A program made the translations under genes and the position numbers. Below are positions 55,171 through 64,000 of a stretch of DNA of 64,000 bases, in pieces. Numbering within the stretch: position 1 is the stretch's first letter; each line of letters starts with the position of its first letter. The notes beneath the pieces are model-generated. The model was not told the DNA's origin and did no database searches. It worked only from the letters and a program-made list of their open reading frames with translations. The stretch is from Oreohelix idahoensis. Its lineage: Eukaryota; Mollusca; Gastropoda; Stylommatophora; Oreohelicidae. Location of the stretch: positions 62,001 through 126,000 of the forward strand of contig JAMPIV010004942.1 of the NCBI GenBank assembly GCA_024509875.1. Reading direction: 5' to 3'.

Positions 55171-55268
55171 TTATGGCTCAGGGTGGGGTTTAAAAAGCCA
55201 TTTTATTTTACAAAGCCTCATTGGTGTATCCAAGCTTTAAAAGGTGTCTTTCATCATCCACAAGCAAC
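55171..55268 (-). ncRNA. Decayed U36-like snoRNA copy
   Basis: Aligns along its length with the snoRNA at 40906 and 60854, but with many one-base insertions that double a neighbouring base (gatgatga kept; 'caatgaggctttg'; 'ggctttttaaacccc'). C and D boxes remain but the terminal stem and guide are disturbed. It could be a pseudo-snoRNA or a real copy with sequencing errors. Confidence 0.7.
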
Positions 55269-55494
55269 ACATCTTGGCGGTTCTTGAACCAAGGCACAGG
55301 AAATAGAGAACTAATTCTAACACGACAAGAGACTTCATGCACACACAGGCAAGGTCGTTGTTGGTGTTAGAGACAGCAACAAACCAATCTTGTTCATGAG
55401 GGCTTGGGTGAACACCCAATCCACTTAAAAAAACAAAACTAACTTACAAAACCAAGCTGCGTGCAATGAATTACTTACTAACAGGGGAATAAGC

Positions 55495-55720
55495 ACAGTC
55501 ATACCTTCGAGATAAATTGCCAGGTTCGGATATGATAAAGTACACATTCCAGACCACCGCAATAAAGTGAATATCGCAATAAAGTGCTCCGTCCACAACA
55601 CCACATTTTGGCCTTCCCAATTGCATATAAAAGTCCCGTAAAATCCGATGTTTCACATATGTCTAGATAGTGTCAACTAATAGTTGTTGAGGTCTACAAA
55701 GAACCCAAACGCTACTGTAA
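55495..55720. mobile_element. Tigger1/pogo-like terminal fragment
   Basis: 'cagtcataccttcgagataa', 'ccagaccaccgcaataaagt', 'gaatatcgcaataaagtg' and 'attgcatataaaagt' follow in order the terminal sequence that I recall for mammalian Tigger1 (pogo group of Tc1/mariner). The other end and any transposase are not in view. It carries small insertions like its surroundings. Confidence 0.7.
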
Positions 55721-57860
55721 AATTAAATTACTTTGTCTAATAAAAAATCTCTGCGAATTCATCATGTGTAGTGGAAGGATTGAATCAGAGATACAGACGG
55801 TAAAAAATCCCACCAAAAGATAACATGTAAGGATAAAGAAAACATCAACTGCGTAGGCGCTGCGATAAGTTACATGAATCGCTGCTTAGACCGCGGGTCA
55901 TCACGCCATCGCTCCATAAAAAACATTAACTTGCTAGACATGTGGGGGAAACTGGCGGATCGAACAAAAGGGTAAAAAAAATTGAAGGTACATACTGGAG
56001 AAGATGTGAGCGTGAGACTGTGAAAAAGAGCTAAGGAGTGACTCCAGATTGGGTGGGAAACGGAGGAAAGAGTCACTTTCCCAATTTGACCCCACTTAAA
56101 AAGTACAAGCAACCATCGGCAGAAGGTACCGATCATGGAATGAGTTTACAGATAGGCCACACGCGTCCACTCATAGTGGAAATATTAAATAATTGGACGC
56201 TTTTTGCGCGCGATACACATAAATAGTGGGCCTTGACATTTATGTAATTCAGGAAGGTATATTGTACAGGAAGGGTATGGGGGGTGTAAACCAGTCGACG
56301 CTAAAAAAAGACAAAAAGGATATTAAAGCGCAGGAATGCGTTTAGGAATATAACAAAAATTAAAAAGTTCCGTTTTTTCTTTTCTTAATATAAATGTTTA
56401 GTGAAAAAGAAATCAAAAATCAGTTGGCCGGGGGGATGCCGCATTTCTGGAGCAGGTGAACTAATATTGCGCGATCTTAATTTTACACATACCGGGATAG
56501 ATAAGTGATTGGAAGATACAAATGACAAAAGGACAGACAGTTGTTGCACTGAATCCATACTGGGTAGATTTAAGGCACATCATCGACAGACTAGTGGTCA
56601 TTGATTGAATCTAATAAGTCAGTACGCTAATTAGTCAGCACTACAAAAAAAACATGAGAAACAGGATACAGTCCCCTCGGAGAAGCAGGCCAGCCTGTGT
56701 ACAAATCGTGACGTAGTATCGGAAGAAGACTAGGGACATTTGTTGGTGGATGAGTAAGTCTAGAAAGGTAAACTTTTAAATATTAAATAACTGTGTTTAG
56801 GAAATACAACTGACTACAAGATTATTGGAGGGGGAGAGAAAGGTTAGTTCAAAAATGCAGAGTACATTTTGTTTGTGGTGAACGGACAAAGTATGAGTGA
56901 CTTAACTAGACTAAGAGGTAAACAGATCCAACACATCCATCACGTAGACTGAATGCATGACTGAACATTTACTATTAGTTGTAAATGGAAATCTGGAAAT
57001 TATAAAAATAAAGCGCTAGGCACAAGTAGCGTTCTTGGCCACCAAGATATCAACTAATCATAGGTTATTACATGCGCACAGAAATAAGCAATTTGGTGGC
57101 CTATTCTTCCAATAGTTTTTTAGTTCATTGTATATCACAATTTTAAAAATGTGGTGATTCCATACCATAAGGAAAATGAAAGTGTGTAAGGAATTTACGG
57201 GTACACGTCTACTATACTATACAGTCCAGCATGACTCAGCTGGCGTGCAGTTTTTGCTAGCCTAATTCTGTGTTACTTTTATATTTAAATTCATAATCCT
57301 GGTTAAGGATATGAAATTAATATTTATCCTTTTTTTATATACGTCGAAGTTTCAAGAATATCTTAGTTCACCCTTCGATTATGATTCTCCATTCCTTTTT
57401 TTTCCTTATATTCGTAAATTTTTTTTTTTTTTACATTTCCTTTTATTTTAGTTTTATTTGCTTTTTCCATTTTCTTATTGCCCTAGATTGCTAGGAACTA
57501 CAAAGTAAGAAACGGTTGAAAAACAGAATACAGTCCCAATCTAAAGACCAACACACTCAGAAATCATGGATATGCGCCACGATACAGTCTGCAGAATGAT
57601 AAATGGGAATCGACAAGACCTTCCTCCTCTATAACTCGGGCTAATAACAAATCCGGATCATAGACTTTTTTCACCAAACATAATCTATAGTAATTGATGA
57701 TCTATACTGATGTAAAACCGAAACAAAATCCATCATGGAACAATGTTTCTGTTTGGTCATAGGATCTGAACAAACTGTATGGATGTGGTTTTTGTGGTTC
57801 ACAAAACTGTCCAGACGCAAAAACTACACACCAAAGCATTTTTAACACAAGTGGGCACCC
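55721..57860. other. Unrecognised DNA
   Basis: AT-rich; homopolymer T-runs near 57400-57435. Nothing coding. Confidence 0.4.
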
Positions 57861-59150
57861 CCTCGAGATTTCACGAGCTGGAAAACTCCCCCCGTTGCCT
57901 GCCCCTACCAGTGGCCCCCCCATACGACACCCCTCCCCCACCCCCCCCTCTCAAAACAAGCCCAAACTTGTGACAACACAACGGCCCACCCTCCCCCACA
58001 CCACCCCCCCCAGCCAGCCCCCCACCTCCCCCCCCCCCCCCCCCCCTCCCCCCCGCCCCCACCCCTCCCCCCCCCCCCCCCCCACCCCCCCCTACCCGAT
58101 GACCTCATATCGTGCCACTGGTCTATTCCCACCCCCCCCCCATCCCCCGCAAATCTTTACACAGTAACCAAAAACACACAAAATCCCGGATTCCCTCCCC
58201 GCCCTGATTTTTCTGCCACAGCCCCTTTGCCCGGGACGACTGCAGGACCTGGTCCCACCCTGACACTGTGCCACGTTCCCCACCCCCCACCCGTATCCCC
58301 CTTCCCCACTCCCTTCTTCCTCACCCACCTGTCCCACCTTGACTACTACCCCTGCTATGAATGCTCCACCACACCACCCTCCAACAATAGACCTGTACAG
58401 CTATTTCCACACCCTGCTGCTCTCCATAACCTCCCAAACCCGCATTTACTGTTTTCCATCACCTCACATCTCTAAATCCTTTCACCACACACCCTCCCGT
58501 GGTCTGGCACCCCAACCACAAACCAAACTCCCCCCAATCAGAACAACTCACAATCAGTACCATCATTTGCTATCAAAAACTTTTACACCCCACCTGGCGT
58601 TAGTTACCGTAGAATGCGCATGCTATTGCGGCGCGCTCCTTCCCACCGCCACCTATCGGCTTGCCGAATAACTGATTATACATGTGGTAATCGCCCACCA
58701 CACATCTTACATATTTGAACAAAAAACCCCACAATCCAGGCTCGTCATCAGGCGTACGGCCACCTCTAACTAGCCAACATCATTCACTCTTCCCACCAAC
58801 TTACCCCGTTCCCAGTCGACGCCGTACCAGTCTGGCGCTGGCAAAGAAAAGGCATCCACTAGACAATTCCTCAACACCCCCTCCCCCATCTACATTCTCT
58901 CCCTCAGGATCTCCCCGCCCCCATCCTCACAGCTCCCCTCACCTCTCCGAATTACGTCCCAGTATATCCATCACCAACCGCGCATACCATCACCCTGCTC
59001 CGCCTGCATGGGCGCACAACATCATCCACCCCCCACCCCATAGCACACACTCCCCCTACCCCTCTCCACCCTCCCATTCCCTGAGTCTGCGCCCCACTCT
59101 CAGCGCCACCTCCCTCCTATCGGAAAGAAGGGCCCGTTCTAATAAACATC
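57861..59150. other. Extremely C-rich block
   Basis: 58000-58100 is almost pure C with scattered A/T. Flanks are C/A/T with little G. Long frames on either strand (Pro-rich plus, Gly-rich minus) are composition artefacts. Confidence 0.8.
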
Positions 59151-59194
59151 TGAAATAATTTGAAAAACTAAGAGCCAGTCGGATGCCTAATGAG

Positions 59195-59435
59195 CGACCT
59201 CCAGGATGACCCAAAAGTCCCCCCGCTGGAGGACAATCATATAATAGACAATCTCCCCTCCTTGTGAAAGGACAGGAGGACTAGCCCCCCTATGGACGTC
59301 GCCACGCCAAGTGGTTGGAATAGTCAACAGCTGATGATAGAATAATATGCGCGCAATTCTCTCTTCTTCGCGCTAAACCCGCTCTACACCACCTACTCAC
59401 GGTAGAAAAGAAGGAACGACTAAGTAAATGAGAAG
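59195..59435 (+). mobile_element. LINE-B 3' fragment, indel-rich
   Basis: 'gacctccaggatgacccaaa' + 'agtcc', 'ctggaggacaatcatataat' + 'agacaatctc', 'gaaaggacaggaggactag' and 'ctcacggtagaaaagaagga' + 'acgactaagtaaatga' follow the LINE-B end, but small insertions occur every 10-20 bases. Confidence 0.75.
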
Positions 59436-60299
59436 AATAAATTTTTTTAAAAACATCGGCAAATAAAGCAAGGTATGTCCCCTATGTACTCAGCCCGCGC
59501 AAAGGTTTACTACATGGTACATGTCAGGATAACTCCCCTTTGACCGCGCTGGTGTCTGAAAAAAAATGTGCATCTGTAAAGGGAACATATCTGTTCCAGT
59601 TTTTTTTAGGTGCTCAGATGATTTAGCACTGTTGCACCAGGAATCCACTATTCATGCAAGTCCAACAATATGCAAACAAAGTTCTAATCTTACAGGCCAA
59701 TTGGAAACTAATTCCAAATAAAGGTGTAACAATGTCTCCTGTTCAGGTATGGTTAATTTTAGTAAATATTTCTACCGGGAACCAGAAAGACATTTCAAAT
59801 ATATCAAAAGATAGCAAAACGGGAAATCTGAATGACATTAGTCATGTGACTAGTCGAACATGCCGGAAGTCAGAGCTGCGAAATCGGGGACTTGCTGGTA
59901 GATGGGCGCTACAGAATACTATTGGTATCCACGAGCAAATCTCAAAGATGTATCACCATCCTCCAAACTATACAGACATTTGTAAGTTATATCTGTCCTG
60001 CCGATGGTCTCTCTTTCCTTAGTACATAAGAGGCTTCATCCCTCTCGCCTCAGGTTCATGGTAAATAACACGCAATATAGAGCTAACGGAAAACCAGTAA
60101 AAATAGTCAAATGGAAATTGGAGTGGAGCAAGATCATCAAGGTGGGAAGGTGACGGTGGCCTTAGGACAATTACTCTTCGTAGAAAGAGAATAGAGATCA
60201 AAGTGTGCATAAAACAAGCGTCATAGAGGTTGCCCTTGACTGGAACCCACATAAGGGGAAAAGAATAAGTGTCGGAGTCCGGGCGGCATTTTCATAGGC
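59436..60299. other. Unrecognised DNA with a local duplication
   Basis: 59565-59690 ('atgtgcatctgtaaaggg', 'aggtgctcagatgatttagc', 'gttgcaccaggaatccacta') resembles 61838-61975 in the same direction. The rest is unassigned. Confidence 0.5.
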
Positions 60300-60465
60300 T
60301 GCAAGTGAAAACTTAATTGGGTGAGAATGCTCCAGTGGAAGAGGAGGCTAGGGAAATTGGAATGACTTGGGCTCAGCTGAAAAAGACAGCCCAGAATAGA
60401 AATCGATGGAGGGCAACTGTTTCAGCCCTATGTTCCACAGGGAACGAAAAGGAATGATGATGATT
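60300..60465 (+). mobile_element. LINE-D-type 3' end
   Basis: Reads MTWAQLKKTAQNRNRWRATV, then SALCSTGNEKE-stop, followed by a gat repeat tail (aatgatgatgat). TWxQLxxxAQDRxxWRxxVxALC is a common LINE C-terminus. Confidence 0.82.
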
Positions 60466-60549
60466 TCCATATCATAGCGTCAAGTCAGAAATAATTTCAA
60501 CGTCAAATCAGACTAATTAACCACAGAAACTGTAAGACTATTCAGGGCT

Positions 60550-60740
60550 GGATACAGTAGGAAGAGCGCACGTTTTGAAGCAGGTTACGACACTTCTACC
60601 CTGCTGTAAAAATGGGCATCTGTCTCTGCTCTTGAGCTCGGGAAAGCAAAGGCAGCAAGAAAGGGAACTGGCCATCCCATCTCAAAGCTAAGATCTAGTA
60701 TATGTGGTCTCAAATACTTCACTCCTCTTGGCAGCACCTA
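60550..60740 (+). mobile_element. SINE-F copy
   Basis: 'ggatacagtaggaagagcgc', 'gtaaaaatgggcatctgtct' + 'ctgctcttgagc', 'gaaagggaactggccatccc' and 'aaatacttcactcctc'. Head and body diverged. Confidence 0.8.
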
Positions 60741-60853
60741 CTGTGGGACAGTCATACACAAGAGACTGGACACGACTAAAATGCTGCATGAGAACTCAGA
60801 AGCTATTTTTGGTAGCACCGAGTCCAAACAAAAACAACATCGTTAAGTCTCTG

Positions 60854-60932
60854 TGCTTGTTCAGGGTTAAAAAGCTCATTTTACAAGCCTCATGGTGTGT
60901 AGGCTGTAAAGTTGAATTCATCATCACAAGCA
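60854..60932 (-). ncRNA. SNORD36: U36-like C/D-box snoRNA
   Basis: On the minus strand: 7-bp terminal stem tgcttgt/acaagca, C box GTGATGA (60921-60927), D box CTGA (60861-60864), guide gagctttttaacc next to D, identical to the 40906 copy and complementary to 18S rRNA gttaaaaagctc. No internal CTGA is seen. Same strand as RPL7A, so it may lie in an upstream intron. Confidence 0.9.
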
Positions 60933-61129
60933 ACACGTCCTGTTTAGGCCCCCTGAGGTAACAAAGAATAAGACTTTCTGTTACTCAAAACATGCTGTAA
61001 GAGATGCCCAGGGCTGGCAACCTTATCATGTAAAACTAATCACCACACAAAACACCAGTGCAAGAGCAGGCACATGAATGCTTCACAGAGACATCACCAT
61101 CCAAACAGGACATATCTGGAATCTACTCC

Positions 61130-61863
61130 ACTTACTTAGTCGTTCCCCTTCTACCGTGAGGTGTAGAGGTGTGGAAGAGAGAACGCCAGACTATTCTATT
61201 GGCTGTCTTCCTCCTGGCATGGTTCCATTCTAGTCCTCGGTCCTTCAAAGATTGTCTAATGTTGTCGTCCCAGCTGACTCTGGGTCGTCCTGGGGGTCTG
61301 GATCCCTGGCTCTTTGTTTCCCATGCTTGTCGTGGTAGCCGAGCTTCTCCCATTCTGCAGACATGGCCAAACCATCTTAGTTGGGACTGTTCTACTTGGG
61401 TCTGCGGGGGGGGGGGGATTTAAGGCCTTGATGTATCGCCTGGTTGCGGACCATGTCTCTTCTTGTTACTTCAACTACCTTCCTAAGATACCTCATTTCT
61501 GAGGTTTGGATCTGGCTTTTGTGGGATGTAGTCATTGCCCATGACTCGCATCCATATGTCAAGACTGGGACATAGGTGGAGCGGTATACAGCCATCTTCG
61601 TTTTCTTCCCAACCTCTCTTGCTGAGGAATCCTCGATTTATGGCCTGAAAAAGTCTCCCAGCTGCTGCTTTTCAAGTGGCCAACTCTTCTTTGATGCCTC
61701 CCTTTCGGTCTATAATAGCTCCGAGGTATTTAAAGTGGTCGACCTGCTCCAGGACATGTTCTCCCAGCTTAATCTGATTTGAATCTACTCCACAAACAGC
61801 AAAATTTAAAAAAAGCTGGATGCTGCATTTGAAAAAAAAAATGCACATCTGCAAAGCAGACAC
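61130..61863 (-). mobile_element. LINE-B, longest copy in the window
   Basis: The minus strand gives, in several frames, IKLGEHVLEQVDHFKYLGAI, IDRKGGIKEEL, YVPVLTYGCESWAMTTSHKS, EMRYLRKVVEVTRRDMV, RLPRQAWETKSQGSRPPGR and WDDNIRQSLKDRGLEW. The 3' AAGT tail is near 61131-61145. It covers the region after the RT catalytic core. Upstream RT is absent and frameshifts are present. Confidence 0.9.
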
Positions 61864-61980
61864 ATTTGTTCCAAATTTCTAGGTGCTCAGAAGTTATCTA
61901 CTATCATCCGTAGAGGTGAAAAAAATTATCATCAATGTTGCACCAGGAAACCACTATAAAGCAAGACTATAGCACGTTTC

Positions 61981-62193
61981 GCCCAATGGGCTGATCACCC
62001 GTTGGCTTGTCACACCGATTACGGAAACAACGGCAGATGGATCTATTTGTTGTTGCCCTAAAGACGCCGCTAGGCGTGATGGGAAACTACAACAGAGAAA
62101 ATCAATCTGCTGTTGCCCTTAAGACGCCACAAGGCGTGATGGCCTCTGACTGCTTGGTCGGTCTTTGGCTAAGGACGGAAGAAGAAGAAGAAG
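61981..62193 (+). mobile_element. SINE-L, full-length, with target duplication
   Basis: The 213-bp element is flanked by atagcacgtttc (61969-61980 and 62194-62205). It opens with 'aatgggctgatcacccgttg' (hairpin). Two units follow, ending gacgccgctaggcgtgatgg and gacgccacaaggcgtgatgg, then 'ctgactgcttggtcggtctt' and (GAA)n. It matches the 12382 copy from end to end. Confidence 0.93.
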
Positions 62194-62205
62194 ATAGCAC
62201 GTTTC

Positions 62206-62763
62206 ACTAGCTTTGCCCTCAAACAAATGTAATTATCTGATTAACCGTCAAACGTATTAATGCCATTTTTTGCATACGATGTTATATTGGGTTAGACCCA
62301 ACAAATATATACTTTATATCTGTGCATCTTGTCCAGTTCCCATAAACGGATGAAATCCTTTGATCTTTGTCGGCATACTAATTATTGTGTATCGAGAAAA
62401 GAAATTTTACCACTTCATGCACAGATTCTGTGAATTGATTAGGCATAGGTGTGTCTACTATTACAATAATGTGGCCATCACGTTTGCATATGAATACCTG
62501 TTGAAGATGATTTCTTAAATGATCTGCATGCGAAATACTCGTGACATTGTTTGTCATTGGCATTTAATGCGCTACCAAACTGGTCCTTCCTTGATCTAAT
62601 TATTTCAATAGGTATCACCTCTTTGCGGTTCATAAATATCATAATGGAACGTTGCTCCTCTAATGTGCTTGTAAATAACGGTAAAGGCATCTTTAAAGAA
62701 ATTAAACTTCATCCGAATCATAATCAGATGTCTCTGAGAAATTGATAATCAATCTCGGCTGCT
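62206..62763. other. Unrecognised, with short open frames
   Basis: The minus strand carries LEEQRSIMIFMNRKEVIPIE and VFICKRDGHIIVIVDTPMPN in different frames. This suggests a decayed mobile-element protein that I cannot name. Confidence 0.4.
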
Positions 62764-62890
62764 ACCTCCGAAATCGGACAGTATTTGCCTGAATGACGAG
62801 GGACACCTGTCTCTGTACAAGAAAAAGGGATACTCACGTAAAATCAATGTCAGGTTAGACATTAATAATAACCTGAGATTTTCGCCTTGT
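62764..62890 (+). mobile_element. SINE-A tail fragment
   Basis: 'cctccgaaatcggacagtat' to 'aacctgagattttcgcc' with an A-run at 62898. The tRNA-like head and middle are missing. Confidence 0.85.
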
Positions 62891-62984
62891 AACACGAAAA
62901 AAAAAAAAAAAAAATCGGCTTGAAGGACAAACCATCATTCTTCTAATATTCCTCTTCCTCCCTGGTTTCTCACATTTCTTTCAG

Positions 62985-63990
62985 TAATCCCTGGCTGTAT
63001 TGGACATGGCGGCTTTTATAAGTATTTCAACATCTTTTAATTTGAACGTTCTATTTTCTGTTGCTACCTGTTCCTTAATTTTAGCCTATACTAGTTCTAC
63101 TGGGTTTAAGTGAGAATGGTAAGGAGGCAATCTTAAACATCTGTGACCATGTTCATGGATTGCCTTGTCTATGTGAAATATCTTTGTATGCTGTGTCTTT
63201 TTTACAATTCCAAGTAATTCAGGCTTCAGGGACATTTCGTTGAATGGAATGTTGTTTTTTGGTCGGCCAAATCTTTATTACATCTTTAGTACTTGATGAA
63301 TTAGGAACTTTATCTTCTGGTGCCACAACGTTGTGATATGAAGCATTGTCCATTATCAAACACGACGGTCTATCCAAGGAAGGAAGTACATGATTCACAA
63401 TCCAATCTTGAAATATCTTGCCATTCATCTCTGTATGATAATCCCTATTCTCTGTAGATTTTGAAACAAATGTGAGTTCAGTATTATTTAGAAACCCATG
63501 ATGGCTGCTTTCTGCATGTGCAATTATTAGGCGCTGTCCTTTGCTGCTTGGTACTAGTCTCTTAGTTGTCCCATCAGATGATTGCCATTCTCGTTCATTA
63601 CTATGGTGTGCATTGATCCAAGTTTCATCTAAATACACAAAATCATAACAATCTCTTCTCATTTTTCTGACCTCGCGTAAATATTTGCTTCTCATTGCAA
63701 CTATATGAGGCTTCTCACAAATAAGGTTTCTACCACCAACATATTTTCTAAAATTGAATCCCAAACTCCTAATAGTCTTCCATAGCGTAGATTTGGAAAT
63801 TTCAATGTCATTATTCTTTCTTAATCAAATTTTCAATTTCCTTAAAGTCACTGCCTCATTATTATGAAACATATTGCAAATTTCTCTGCGGATCAATTCT
63901 CTGTCAAAATTATTCACCACTCTTGGCCTATTTTTCGTGTGTAAAACACTGGAATTACAAATTTCAGATGTCGCTATCCAGCGGTGCAAT
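62985..63990 (-). pseudogene. IS630/Tc1-mariner-type DDE transposase, broken
   Basis: The minus strand, from the right edge, shows RPRVVNNFDRELIRREICNM (helix-turn-helix region), an in-frame stop and ISKSTLWKTIRSLGFNFRKY. The DDE domain follows: CYDFVYLDETWINAHHS (first Asp), SCLIMDNASYHN (second Asp) and, after a frameshift near 63285, CLRLPPYHSHLNPVELV (Glu as third residue). A stop replaces the usual Trp. All three catalytic residues survive but the reading frame is broken at least three times. The terminal repeats were not found, and the 5' end may lie beyond the window. Confidence 0.9.
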
Positions 63991-64000
63991 GATCGTTTGC

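Noticed and set aside
58715..59158. Long open frame (147 codons) in the C-rich block
   Set aside because: Pro/Ser/His-rich in every frame because of base composition; no domain, splice sites or homology.

Overview
This window is eukaryotic nuclear DNA. It holds the ends of two intron-containing host genes that converge on a large, TE-filled middle. The protein sequences, the many non-LTR retrotransposon families and the tRNA-derived SINEs suggest an invertebrate animal, most likely a lophotrochozoan such as a mollusc. That placement is an inference; no species-diagnostic sequence is present.

Left part (1-15.2 kb, + strand): four exons (3417-3530, 5646-5734, 10743-10897, 15120-15190) splice in frame into the last 142 residues of an Unc-18/Rop/Munc18-1 (STXBP1) homologue, a regulator of SNARE-driven vesicle fusion. 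Its introns hold a 59-bp satellite, other minisatellites, SINEs and nested elements.

Right part (40.5-52.7 kb, - strand): three exons (52594-52724, 43880-43949, 40562-40666) encode the C-terminal 101 residues of ribosomal protein eL8 (RPL7A). Three C/D-box snoRNA-like sequences lie on the same strand (40906-40986, 55171-55268, 60854-60932). Their D-box guide matches the 18S rRNA segment targeted by U36 (SNORD36), which vertebrates also keep in RPL7A introns. The upstream RPL7A exons were not found.

Middle and remainder: layered mobile DNA. LINE fragments fall into at least six groups, labelled here LINE-A to LINE-F. One LINE-A copy (19892-23344) is nearly full length, with endonuclease, YADD reverse transcriptase and a 15-bp target duplication. 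There are several tRNA-headed SINE groups (labelled A, C, D, E, F). Two further SINE groups have no visible tRNA head: SINE-L, built from the 3' end of LINE-A, and SINE-G. DNA transposons include Tc1-like, IS630/DDE, piggyBac-like, hAT-like, Harbinger-like and Tigger-like sequences. Several insertions are nested with clean target duplications, so their relative ages can be read directly.

Three blocks (about 36.3-39.85, 47.0-48.5 and 57.9-59.15 kb) are extremely C-rich and G-poor with no recognisable content. Nearby repeats carry doubled-base insertions, which suggests low-quality long-read consensus. I found no operon, CRISPR array, rRNA gene or intact host gene. The points most worth following are the U36/RPL7A arrangement, the LINE-derived SINE and the twin-primed LINE nested in a Tc1-like element.
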